Assembly (NCBI RefSeq): GCF_004403305.1
Contig: NZ_SOHE01000053.1
Coordinates: 248,001 to 312,000 of the forward strand
Direction: 5' to 3'
From: Cryobacterium frigoriphilum
Lineage (GTDB): Bacteria > Actinomycetota > Actinomycetes > Actinomycetales > Microbacteriaceae
Length of the DNA stretch: 64,000 bases
Of this stretch, positions 35,026-43,421 are shown piece after piece (the first letter of the stretch is position 1; every line of letters starts with the position of its first letter). The notes under the pieces were generated by a model, which was not told the DNA's origin, ran no database searches, and saw nothing but the letters and a program-made list of their open reading frames with translations. The position numbers were made by a program, and so were the translations under genes.

Positions 35026-36228
35026 ATGGAATGGCAAATTTCGGAAGACACGGTCCCGTCCAGCTTCGTCACAGAGGCCGAGGCGCGCTCGCTCATCGGT
35101 AAACCGCCGGCGACGGGCGCCTGGCGCGACGGCGACCGGATCGGTCACCGCCGGTTCGCCACCCTCGGCGCCCTGCACTTCGAGGCCGGCGGCAGCCTGC
35201 CGCGTGCCCGAATCGCCTACGAGACCTGGGGCACGCTCTCGCCGGAGCGCGACAACGCCGTGCTCGTGCTGCACGCCCTCACCGGCGACAGCCACCTGGT
35301 CGGCCCCGACGGCGACGGTCACGCCACCGACGGGTGGTGGAGCGGCATCGTCGGGCCCGGCCTCGCCCTCGACACCGATCGCTGGTTTGTGGTGGCCCCC
35401 AACATGCTCGGCGGCTGCCAGGGCAGCACCGGGCCCTCGTCGCTCGCCCCCGACGGTGTCGAGTGGGGAAACCGGTTTCCCTATCTCACCATCCGCGATC
35501 AGGTCGCCGCGCAGGTCGCGTTCAGCGACACCCTCGGCATCGATCGCTGGGCGGTCGTCGTCGGCGGGTCGATGGGCGGCATGCACGCCCTCGAGTGGGC
35601 CATCGCTCAGCCCGAACGCGTCGCCCGCCTCGCGATTCTCGCGGCACCACCCGAGACGACCGCCGACCAGATCGCCCTGAACTCGGTGCAGATCGAGGCT
35701 CTGCGCACCGATCCGCTCTTTCGCGGCGGCGACTACTACGATGCCGCCGACGGTGACGGTCCCACGAGGGGGCTCGCCCTCGCCCGGCGGATGGCCCTGC
35801 TCAACTACCGCAGCCGGGCCGAGTTGAACGCACGGTTCGAACGCGACTGGCAGAGTCCGATCAGCCCCCTCGGTTCGGGCGGCCGCTTCGCGGTCGAGTC
35901 GTACCTGGACTTTCACGGCAACAAGTTCACCCGACGCTTCGACGCCAACAGCTACATCGTGCTCGTCGAAGCCATGAATTCCCACGACGTCGGGCGCGGT
36001 CGCGGCGGGGTCGCATCCGCTTTGTCCATGATCCAGGCCGAGACCCTCGTGGTGGGCATCGACAGCGACCGCCTGTTCCCCATTGAGGGTCAGCACCTGA
36101 TCGCCCGGCACGTGGCGAACACTCTCGACGGGACATCCGCCGTGGTGCTCGCCTCGCCCTACGGTCACGACGGCTTTCTGATCGAGACCGAGGCCGTCAG
36201 CGAGCAGCTGCGCCGGCTGCTTCCCTAA
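35026..36228 (+). CDS. metX: Homoserine O-acetyltransferase
   Basis: 400 residues, alpha/beta hydrolase fold. ALTGDSHL near residue 86, nucleophile VGGSMGGMHALEW near 183, and late catalytic VGIDSDRLFP (Asp) and YGHDGFLIE (His) give a full triad. NMLGGCQGSTGPSS is the MetX oxyanion and specificity segment. It acetylates homoserine with acetyl-CoA for the MetY reaction. The start at ATG 35026 lacks a clear ribosome site, but the sequence just upstream is not conserved-looking. Confidence 0.93.
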   Translation: MEWQISEDTVPSSFVTEAEARSLIGKPPATGAWRDGDRIGHRRFATLGALHFEAGGSLPRARIAYETWGTLSPERDNAVLVLHALTGDSHLVGPDGDGHATDGWWSGIVGPGLALDTDRWFVVAPNMLGGCQGSTGPSSLAPDGVEWGNRFPYLTIRDQVAAQVAFSDTLGIDRWAVVVGGSMGGMHALEWAIAQPERVARLAILAAPPETTADQIALNSVQIEALRTDPLFRGGDYYDAADGDGPTRGLALARRMALLNYRSRAELNARFERDWQSPISPLGSGGRFAVESYLDFHGNKFTRRFDANSYIVLVEAMNSHDVGRGRGGVASALSMIQAETLVVGIDSDRLFPIEGQHLIARHVANTLDGTSAVVLASPYGHDGFLIETEAVSEQLRRLLP

Positions 36229-36330
36229 CCTGCAGCTCCCCGAGACGGGCACATCCCGATATGGTGCAGGTGAGTCCCTTTCCGGGACCCTCCATCATTG
36301 ACACCATCATTGACCGCGGGACGTGGCACG

Positions 36331-37500
36331 ATGCAACGCATTTTCAAGGAACGCGACCGGATGCTGCGCCGCATCGCGCAATACGCCGGTCTGGCCGGAT
36401 CCCTGACCGCTTTGCTGTGCCTGATGCTGCCGGGGGCTGTCGGCGGTGACGTTCTCGTCTCGTGCATCCTGCTCGTACTCGCCATGGCCGGCGGCCAGTA
36501 CCTGCTCGGGCAGACCGGGGCGCTGCGCTGGGTGTTCTGCACGGTCCTGACCGGGCTCGCGACGATTCTGCTGCTCGGCTTCGGCAGCCACCCCGGTCAG
36601 GCCCTGAACGTCGTCGAGGAGTCGAGCATCAGCATGATCGGGGCCGGCGCCATGGGTTCCGTCGCCGCGGTGCTCGTCGTCAGTCGGGCGCGCATCATTC
36701 TGCTCGTTGCCCTGTTCGGCAGCACCATCGCGGTGATTGTGGCCGTGGCGATGTTCGCCCCGAGCTCGCTCTTGCCGCTCTGGCTGGCCACGACGGGCTG
36801 GCTGGCCACCGCGCTGCTCGGCTGGTGGGTCGGTCAGAGCGTGCCCCGGGTGCTGCACCGCATCGCCGCGATCGGGCGCGCCCATCGCGCCGAACGGCAC
36901 GCGAGCGAACTCGAAGCGCAGCGCCGCCAGGACGCCAGGCTGCTGCACGACACCGTGCTGGCGACCCTGACCCTGCTCGCCCACTCCGGCGTCGGGGTGA
37001 GCCCCAACGCACTGCGCCAGCAGGCCGGCGATGATGCCCGGCTGCTGCGCCAGCTTCGACTCGGCGGGCTGCCAACGCCGCGCCGATCCGGCGTGTACAC
37101 GCTCGAGCCGGCGACCGAATCCAGCCTCGGCAACACCCTCGAGTCGGTACGCCAGCGCTTCGGCCGGATGGGCCTGGAGGTCGACTGGCACGGCAGCGGG
37201 CAGGTGCTGCTGCCCAGTAACGTGCTCGACTCGTTCCTGCTCGCGCTCGGCGAATGCCTCGAGAACGTGCGACGGCATTCCGGAGTCAAACGGGCCGACG
37301 TCACGATCACCGACGACGAGACCACCGTGCGTGCGATGGTGACGGATGCCGGTGTCGGCTTCGATCTCGGAAAAATCGGCAGCGAACGGCTCGGTTTCGC
37401 CGAATCCGTCGTCGCCCGGCTCCGAGACGTCGGCGGCAACGCCAGACTGTTCTCGTCGCCCGGCTCGGGCACGACCGTCGTGCTGGAGGTACCGAAATGA
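36331..37500 (+). CDS. Sensor histidine kinase, NarL-type partner
   Basis: 389 residues from ATG 36331; a TTG at 36298 would add 11. Residues about 15-170 hold five or six membrane helices with little outside the membrane, so the signal is sensed in or near the bilayer. A coiled-coil-like RAERHASELEAQRRQDA leads into ARLLHDTVLATLTLLAH near residue 200, where His is the phosphorylation site. The ATPase domain has LALGECLENVRRHSG (N-box) and DAGVGFDLGKIG and ERLGFAESV (G-boxes). It is coupled by ATGA to the next gene; the response regulator is third. The signal is unknown. Confidence 0.85.
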   Translation: MQRIFKERDRMLRRIAQYAGLAGSLTALLCLMLPGAVGGDVLVSCILLVLAMAGGQYLLGQTGALRWVFCTVLTGLATILLLGFGSHPGQALNVVEESSISMIGAGAMGSVAAVLVVSRARIILLVALFGSTIAVIVAVAMFAPSSLLPLWLATTGWLATALLGWWVGQSVPRVLHRIAAIGRAHRAERHASELEAQRRQDARLLHDTVLATLTLLAHSGVGVSPNALRQQAGDDARLLRQLRLGGLPTPRRSGVYTLEPATESSLGNTLESVRQRFGRMGLEVDWHGSGQVLLPSNVLDSFLLALGECLENVRRHSGVKRADVTITDDETTVRAMVTDAGVGFDLGKIGSERLGFAESVVARLRDVGGNARLFSSPGSGTTVVLEVPK

Positions 37501-38699
37501 CCCGACGCATCCGCCCCCCGGCGCGAAGCAGCGACCACACCGTCGATACGGTCCTGGCCGACCAGAACGGCCTGGGCGGGCGCCACCTCGGCCTCGGCCT
37601 CACCCTCAGCGGCGCCTGCGTCGCCCTGTTCCTGTTCGGCCGCTTCATCTGGGAGTGGGTGGAACAGCCCGTTCCGCTGCCCAGCATCGGCGCCTGGCTG
37701 CTGCTGATCACGTTCAGCATTCTGACCCACACGATGGCTCCGCGGCTCGCCAGCACCATGCCAACCTGGTACTTCAGCGCCGTGCTCGCCGGCAGCGGCC
37801 TCGTCGTCGCCCTCGATCTGATCGGGTGCTACGGGCTGGCCGGGCAGGGAATCTACCCCACCGCGGCGCCCGCGGTCGGTGCCCTGCTGATGTCGATGGT
37901 GACCCTGCGTGAGGCCCGCCAGGTGCTCGTCGCGGCGAGCGGACTCGGTCTGGTGCTCGCGATCGCGGTCGCCACCGAAGATCGCGGCGATGACCCGCTC
38001 ACCCTCGCGCCCGGCATCCTCACGATTGCCCTCGCCGTCATTCCCCCGTTCGTCGGCGTCGCCGTCGCCCGAGCCTTTCGCCGCATGGTGACCCGCGAAC
38101 TCGACCTGGTACTCGTGCAGAGCACGGTGTCCCAGCCGCGCTTCGCCGTCGGCATGCTCGCCTCGGAGCAGCTCGCCCGACTCGACCTCGACGCCGAGAC
38201 CCTGCTCGACGACGTTGCCCAGGGGCGCACGCCGCTGCCATTGGCCGCCCAGACCGCCAACACGGCGGCGAGTCTCGCCACCCAGCTGCGCCTGCACCTC
38301 ATCGAGGGGCGCACGGAAACCTGGCTGCACCATGCCGTGACCGAGTCGGAGTTTCTCGGCCCCGCCGTCACCCTGTTTGATCCGACGGGCCTGGCCGGGC
38401 TGCTGGCTCCCGCCCAGCGCGACGCGCTGCTGCTCACCATCTGGCTGCTGGTGGGCGACACGGCCGGTGCGACGAGCGTCAAACTCACCCTCGGACCGAT
38501 CGCGCCGCAGCACGGAGTCACCACCCACCAGAAGGTGCGTTTTCCGATTGAGCTGACCACAACGGGTGTGCGCAGACGCCGAGTCGACCCGGAAACCTGG
38601 CAAGCGATCCGCATGGTCGGCCCGCACGTCGACTCCAATCGCGAGGGCAGTTTACGAGTTGATATCGAATGCAGCGTGGATAACCCCGCAGATGCCTAG
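37497..38699 (+). CDS. Membrane protein resembling a degenerate histidine kinase
   Basis: 400 residues, ATG overlapping the kinase stop with GGAGG eight bases upstream. About six membrane helices occupy residues 25-200, as in the kinase before it. The cytoplasmic half has helices where the dimerisation domain would be, but no His-Asp pair, and LLAPAQRDALLLTIWLLVG lies where the kinase has its N-box helix, without the Glu-x3-Asn pair. I infer a catalytically dead kinase paralogue that could form heterodimers with the real one. No named family is recognised. Confidence 0.65.
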   Translation: MTRRIRPPARSSDHTVDTVLADQNGLGGRHLGLGLTLSGACVALFLFGRFIWEWVEQPVPLPSIGAWLLLITFSILTHTMAPRLASTMPTWYFSAVLAGSGLVVALDLIGCYGLAGQGIYPTAAPAVGALLMSMVTLREARQVLVAASGLGLVLAIAVATEDRGDDPLTLAPGILTIALAVIPPFVGVAVARAFRRMVTRELDLVLVQSTVSQPRFAVGMLASEQLARLDLDAETLLDDVAQGRTPLPLAAQTANTAASLATQLRLHLIEGRTETWLHHAVTESEFLGPAVTLFDPTGLAGLLAPAQRDALLLTIWLLVGDTAGATSVKLTLGPIAPQHGVTTHQKVRFPIELTTTGVRRRRVDPETWQAIRMVGPHVDSNREGSLRVDIECSVDNPADA

Positions 38700-38746
38700 A
38701 AGGTACCCAATTGGCGATAAGGTGCTGAGTATATAGGAGGCAATAA

Positions 38747-39427
38747 GTGACGAACACACCGATAGTGACTAACACCCACCGGCCCATCCGCCTGGCGCTC
38801 GTTGACGATCATCGAATGCTGCTGGGGGCTCTCACTGAATGGATTCGCGGCGCGGCCGACGACATTGAAATGGTCGCCGCCGTTACCACCTGGCCGGAGC
38901 TGCTCACGCACCCCGAGTTTCCGGTTGACGTGGTCCTGCTCGACCTCGATCTCAAGGACAACATCCCGGTGTCCCTGAAGATCTCCACGCTCAAGACAAC
39001 CGGGGTCAAGACCGTGCTCATGAGCACGTACTCCGAGCCGGCCCTCGTGCGCGAGGCCCTGGCCGCCGGCGCGCTGGGCTACCTCGTCAAAAGCGAGGAA
39101 GCCAGCATGATCGTCGACGCGATTCGTGCGGCCTACAACGGAAAGTCCTATATTTCGGCCGAGTTGGACTACGCGCTCAATTCCTCGGCCAACGATGACG
39201 GGGGTTCCCCCCGGCTGAGTGCTCAGGAACGCCGCGTCATGGCGCTCTACGGTGCCGGCGAGCCGGTCAAGGCAGTGGCCTACCAGTTGGGCATCTCAGA
39301 AGAGACCGCGAAGTCCTACCTGAAGCGCATTCGCGAGAAGTACCGTCTGGCCGGCTACGACGTCGGCACCAAGGTCGCCCTGCGTAAGCGGGCCATCCAC
39401 GACGGCATCCTGCTTCAGACGGACTAG
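38747..39427 (+). CDS. Response regulator, NarL/LuxR type
   Basis: 226 residues; GTG start with AGGAGG seven bases upstream. Receiver domain: acidic pair LVDDHRM at Asp20-21, phospho-acceptor Asp66 in VVLLDLDLKD, Thr/Ser in LMSTYSE and Lys in YLVKSEE. The LuxR-type helix-turn-helix is at about 158-215 (LSAQERRVMAL, YQLGISEETAKSYLKRI). It should be phosphorylated by the kinase two genes upstream and act as a DNA-binding dimer. Targets are unknown; the region just downstream holds CAGTAC repeats. Confidence 0.9.
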   Translation: MTNTPIVTNTHRPIRLALVDDHRMLLGALTEWIRGAADDIEMVAAVTTWPELLTHPEFPVDVVLLDLDLKDNIPVSLKISTLKTTGVKTVLMSTYSEPALVREALAAGALGYLVKSEEASMIVDAIRAAYNGKSYISAELDYALNSSANDDGGSPRLSAQERRVMALYGAGEPVKAVAYQLGISEETAKSYLKRIREKYRLAGYDVGTKVALRKRAIHDGILLQTD

Positions 39428-39474
39428 CCAGCACAACCAGTACGAACGTACATATCAGTACGAATCAGTACCGG

Positions 39475-39507
39475 GGCGCGCTCGAGGGGGGAAACCGAGA
39501 GCGCGCC
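39475..39507. terminator. Hairpin between response regulator and MFS genes
   Basis: GGCGCGCTC and GAGCGCGCC form a 9-bp stem with a 15-base loop between two convergent genes. No T-run; could serve both strands. Confidence 0.6.
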
Positions 39508-39530
39508 ACACACTGAGCGGCCTGCCGGTT

Positions 39531-40811
39531 CTACTTCGTGCGTCCCACGACTCCGATGGCCTGCGTTCCGTAAGGCACGTGCACTCCCCGACGACGACGG
39601 TTCCGGTCGATCCGAAACGTCACGAGGGTGAGAACGAGCCCGATCACGCTGAGGCCGACGCCAATCCAAATCGGTGCGATATACCCGAAGCCGCCCGCAA
39701 TCGCAGCTCCGCCGAGCGCGGCTCCGAGCGCGTTACCGATGTTGAGCGACGAGTGATTCAGCGCCGCAGCGAGCGACTGGCTCTCGTGCGCGACATCCAT
39801 CAACCGGGCCTGGATCGTCGGCGATAACGCCGACGCTGCCGCCCCGATCAGGAACACGCCGACCAGCAGGCCCGCGACGAACTGTGCCGAGAAGGCCAGC
39901 AGCACGAGGGCTCCGATCAGAACACCGAACGCGATGATCATCGTGCGGCGCACGCTCCAGTCGGCCATCGCGCCACCGGCGAAGTTTCCCACGGTCATGC
40001 CGAGGCCCACCACAACGAGCACGAGCGGCACCGCACCGGCCCCGAGCTCGGTCACCTCGATGACGAGGGGCGCGACGTAGGTGTAGACGGCGAACAGCCC
40101 GCCGAACCCGATCGCACCGATGGACAGGGTCACCCAGACCTGCGCGTGGCGAAACGCCCGCAGCTCGGTGCGCATCGTGACGAGCGGGTTGCCGGGTTGG
40201 TGCGGCACGAAGGCCGCAACCGCGAGAAACGTCACGGCAAAGATACCGGCGACAACGAGGTACGCGGTACGCCAGCCGAAGTTCTGGCCCACCCAGGTAA
40301 TGGTGGGCACGCCGATCACGTTCGCGATCGTCAGCCCGGAGAGCACGAGCGCGATGCCCCTGGCGCGCTTTCCCGGACCCATCAGATCGGCCGCGACGAG
40401 GGAGGCGATACCGAAGTAGGCTCCGTGGGGCAGGGCGGCGAGAAAACGCGCGCCGAGCACCAGCTCGAAGGTTGGCAGCAGCGCCGAAGCGATCGTGCCC
40501 ACGGTGAACGCGGTCAGCAGCACCAGCAGCAGCTGTTTGCGCGGCCAGCGCGCCGCGGCGGCGGCGATGGTGGGCGCCCCGACCACCACTCCGAGCGCGT
40601 AAGCGGAGATGAGCCAGCCCGCCCGCGCGTTGGCGGCATCCGGGGAACTCGCGTAGAGCCCCGGCAGCAGGTCGGCAGCCAGATTCGGCAGCAGTCCCAT
40701 CGCGACAAATTCGGTGGCGCCGATTCCAAAGCCACCCAGCGCCAGGGCGAGCAGGGCAAGACGAATACGGGTCGGCGACAGGCGCACCGACCCGTCAACT
40801 GTGAGGGGCAT
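39531..40811 (-). CDS. MFS transporter, DHA1 family (AraJ/Cml-like)
   Basis: 426 residues with twelve membrane helices. The first helix pattern GGFGIGATEFVAMGLLPNLA is typical of DHA1 drug/arabinose exporters such as AraJ and Cml proteins; the loop motif between helices 2 and 3 is RWPRKQLLLVL, a weak version of motif A. It probably exports a small hydrophobic compound by proton antiport; no substrate can be named. Monocistronic. The last 20 residues are basic (RNRRRRG). Confidence 0.87.
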   Translation of the reverse strand: MPLTVDGSVRLSPTRIRLALLALALGGFGIGATEFVAMGLLPNLAADLLPGLYASSPDAANARAGWLISAYALGVVVGAPTIAAAAARWPRKQLLLVLLTAFTVGTIASALLPTFELVLGARFLAALPHGAYFGIASLVAADLMGPGKRARGIALVLSGLTIANVIGVPTITWVGQNFGWRTAYLVVAGIFAVTFLAVAAFVPHQPGNPLVTMRTELRAFRHAQVWVTLSIGAIGFGGLFAVYTYVAPLVIEVTELGAGAVPLVLVVVGLGMTVGNFAGGAMADWSVRRTMIIAFGVLIGALVLLAFSAQFVAGLLVGVFLIGAAASALSPTIQARLMDVAHESQSLAAALNHSSLNIGNALGAALGGAAIAGGFGYIAPIWIGVGLSVIGLVLTLVTFRIDRNRRRRGVHVPYGTQAIGVVGRTK

Positions 40812-40858
40812 GCTTAAAGCCTACGCCTCGACCTCCGGCTCTGCCCGCGTCTCGCGGG

Positions 40859-41164
40859 CTAGTGCCGTGTGAGTTCGGCCTCGAGGCGCTCGACCTTGGC
40901 GGTGATCTCCCCCGTGAAACCGGGGCGAATGTCGGCCTTCAAAACCAGCGCGACGCGGGACCCAAAGGGGGCCACGGCATCCGTCGCCGCCTTCACCACG
41001 GCCATCACTTCGTCCCACTCGCCCTCGATCTCGGTGAACATGGAGCCCGTGTGGTTGGGCAGGCCGGATTCCCGTACCACGCGCACGGCGGCCGCGACGG
41101 CGTCGTGCACCGAGCCGTCGGCCCGGCCCGTTCCGCTGGGGGCGACTGAGAAAGCTACGATCAT
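40859..41164 (-). CDS. MTH1187-family thiamine-binding protein
   Basis: 101 residues, a single ferredoxin-like YkoF/MTH1187 domain: MIVAFSVAPSG at the start, GLPNHTGSMFTEIEGEWDEV in the middle and a basic final helix. Relatives bind hydroxymethyl-pyrimidine or thiamine and form oligomers. The ATG overlaps the stop of the membrane protein upstream (ATGA). No thiamine biosynthesis gene adjoins it, so its role in this operon is unclear. Confidence 0.83.
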   Translation of the reverse strand: MIVAFSVAPSGTGRADGSVHDAVAAAVRVVRESGLPNHTGSMFTEIEGEWDEVMAVVKAATDAVAPFGSRVALVLKADIRPGFTGEITAKVERLEAELTRH

Positions 41165-42489
41165 CGACTTCTCCGATTCTGGGGGTTCTGGCGATTCTGG
41201 GGGTTATGGGGGTTCTGGCGATTCTGGGGGTTCTGGGGGGTCTGGCTGGTCTGGGCAGTCCGGCGGGCCGCTCTGCCGTCTGTGCCAGCGTACGTCCAGA
41301 GTCGATGCAACGCCCAGCCGAGCAGTGCGACCTCCAACAGGTTGCGCAGCGTGAGCACCGCCACCAGCAGCGGGTCGGCGACAAGCAGCGTGTCGTAGAA
41401 GAACGGGTAGACGATCTGGGTAAGGGCGGCGATCACGAGGCCGAGCAGGGCCGGCAGCCGCCAGACCAGGGGCTGCACGACGAGGCCGAAGATGAGTGGC
41501 GCTGCCAGCCAGCTGCTGAACTGCGGCGAACCGACCTTGTTCACGAGCACCAGCACGAGAACGAGGGCCAGCACGAGCGCGGGAAACAGGTGCGCCCTGT
41601 CGACGCCGCGACGCTGGGCCCGCACCCCCAGGAGCAGCACGGCCACGGCTGAGAGCGCCAGCAACGGGGTCATCAGCGCGCTGGCCAGGGTGGTTCCGGG
41701 GCCGGTGATCTGGTAGGTGAGAATGTCGAAGTCATAGTAGATCGTGATTCCCGAAAGGCCGGCCGCGGCCTGCCACATCCAGAGCCCGGCAACGGGTGAC
41801 TCGATCTGGATTCCCCGCCCGGTCTGCTCGGCGATGAAGCTCAGAACGTGCGGCGCGCTGCCCAGGGACAGGCTGAGCGCCACGGCGGTCACGAGAATGG
41901 CGGCGCTCGTCACGAGTGCGACCCGAAATACCCGCGCGCGATCGGCCGACACCACGAGCACCGCACCGATCACCGCGGCCGGCCAGACCTTCACCCAGGT
42001 TGCGATCGTGAGCAGAACGCTCGCCCAGATCGGTCGGCTGCTGAGCCAGAGCAGGCCGACGATCACGAGCGGCACGGTGACGGCGTCGATGCGTCCGACC
42101 GCGATCGGACCGAGCAGCAGCAGAAAGGCCAGCCACCACCAGGCTGCCACGTCGTAGCGACGGTCGGTGGCCCGGCTCGCGCGGTGCAGCAGTACCGCGA
42201 AAGCCGCCGCATTACCAAGCGTCACGAGGGCGAGCCAGACCGCCACGTAGCCGTCGTCGCCGACTACCAGGGCGCCGAGGATCGGCAGGACCGCGACCAC
42301 GGGGTAGACAAAGTCCTTCGTGATCCCGGGGATCCCGGCACCGGATGCCGCTTCCCGTGCCCAGCCGAGGTAGATCGCCTCGACGTCGCCCAGGGGCCCG
42401 TTCGGTGCGTTCAGGGCCAGCACGATCAGCACGACGTGCACCAGAGCAAACGCCGCGACGAGCAGTGCGGCGCGGCGAACAGTCAGCAC
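41161..42489 (-). CDS. Polytopic membrane protein, DUF2029/GT87-like glycosyltransferase
   Basis: 442 residues from a GTG that overlaps the nnrD stop by seven bases (GTGCTGA). About eleven hydrophobic helices. The first external loop has GPLGDVEAIYLGWA with the acidic residue expected of GT-C enzymes, and a further loop has GSPQFSSWLAAP. GT87/DUF2029 members use polyprenyl-phosphate mannose to build lipomannan-like glycans on the outer face; a similar task is likely but the sugar is not known. The C-terminal 25 residues are Gln/Asn/Pro-rich repeats encoded by a 9-bp tandem repeat. Confidence 0.75.
   Translation of the reverse strand: MLTVRRAALLVAAFALVHVVLIVLALNAPNGPLGDVEAIYLGWAREAASGAGIPGITKDFVYPVVAVLPILGALVVGDDGYVAVWLALVTLGNAAAFAVLLHRASRATDRRYDVAAWWWLAFLLLLGPIAVGRIDAVTVPLVIVGLLWLSSRPIWASVLLTIATWVKVWPAAVIGAVLVVSADRARVFRVALVTSAAILVTAVALSLSLGSAPHVLSFIAEQTGRGIQIESPVAGLWMWQAAAGLSGITIYYDFDILTYQITGPGTTLASALMTPLLALSAVAVLLLGVRAQRRGVDRAHLFPALVLALVLVLVLVNKVGSPQFSSWLAAPLIFGLVVQPLVWRLPALLGLVIAALTQIVYPFFYDTLLVADPLLVAVLTLRNLLEVALLGWALHRLWTYAGTDGRAARRTAQTSQTPQNPQNRQNPHNPQNRQNPQNRRSR
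41174..41254. repeat. 9-bp tandem repeat, nine units, at a gene end
   Basis: Nine units alternate CGATTCTGG and GGGTTCTGG types with slight variants. They encode PQN/RQN/PHN triplets at the cytoplasmic end of the membrane glycosyltransferase-like protein. In-frame period; likely variable in copy number between strains. Confidence 0.9.
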
Positions 42490-43358
42490 GGCGCCGCCGT
42501 TTCGGAGGGGGCTGTGGGGGCGGCAAGCAGCGCGGCGATGGTGGCCGGTACCGCGTCGGCCACGTCGAGGGCGGCGATCGGGCCGCCACCGGATGCCCGC
42601 CGGGCGGCCTCGGCGTGCACCCACGCGGCGGTGGCCGCGAGAGCGGGCAGCGCCTGAGCATCCGTCTGCAGCTGCTCGTGGTGCGTGGCCAGGAGTGCGC
42701 CGAGGATGCCGCCGAGCACGTCGCCCGCGCCGGCCGTGGCGAGCCAGGATGGCGAATGGGAGACGGTGAACCGGGTGCCGGTGGGGTCGGCGATCCAGGT
42801 CACCGAGCCCTTCAGCAGCACGGTCACACCCAGTAGATCGGCGGCGCGTCCGGCCCACGCACCCGGGTCCTCTGCGATCGTGGCAGGGTTCACCGACGCG
42901 CCCGCGCGCGTCAACAGCCCGGCGAGCTCGCGAAAGTGCGGGGTGATGATCGTCGGACCGGTCGCCAGCCGAGCGTAATCGAGCGCGCCGGCGTCACAGA
43001 CGAGGGGCACCCCCGACGCTGCGGCGCTGGCGAGGTCGGGCGCGGCATCTCCGAGGTCTTCTGCGTTCATGCCGGAGCCGAGCAGCCAGGCCTGTACCCG
43101 CCCCTGGCCCACAACGACCTCGGGACGCCTGGCCAGAACGAGCTGTGCGACCACGGCCGGACCGAGGTAGCGGATCATGCCGACGCCGGTGCGAGCGGCC
43201 GCCTGCACACCGAGCACGGCCGCTCCGGGGTACTCGGCCGACCCGGTGCAGACTCCGAGTACACCCCGGGAGTACTTGTCGTCGCTCTGGTCGGGAACGG
43301 CGATCCAGCTGCGCGCCTCGGCACAGCGCCATTCCTGCCACGACGCGTGTTTCACCAT
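42483..43358 (-). CDS. nnrD: ADP-dependent NAD(P)H-hydrate dehydratase
   Basis: 291 residues, ribokinase-like YjeF C-terminal domain alone. SAEYPGAAVLGVQAAARTG (start), LLGSGMNAE, ITPHFRELAGLL and the anion-hole motif ATAGAGDVLGG with the catalytic Asp are all seen. It dehydrates damaged NAD(P)HX back to NAD(P)H. The epimerase partner (YjeF N-terminal domain) is not fused and not in the window. The next gene overlaps the stop, so the repair enzyme and the membrane protein are co-expressed. Confidence 0.9.
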   Translation of the reverse strand: MVKHASWQEWRCAEARSWIAVPDQSDDKYSRGVLGVCTGSAEYPGAAVLGVQAAARTGVGMIRYLGPAVVAQLVLARRPEVVVGQGRVQAWLLGSGMNAEDLGDAAPDLASAAASGVPLVCDAGALDYARLATGPTIITPHFRELAGLLTRAGASVNPATIAEDPGAWAGRAADLLGVTVLLKGSVTWIADPTGTRFTVSHSPSWLATAGAGDVLGGILGALLATHHEQLQTDAQALPALAATAAWVHAEAARRASGGGPIAALDVADAVPATIAALLAAPTAPSETAAPC

Positions 43359-43421
43359 GCGTCCACGATAGAACGATTACGCCCGGCAGGTCCTTCAGGC
43401 TTCCGCAACCTTCAGACCGGA

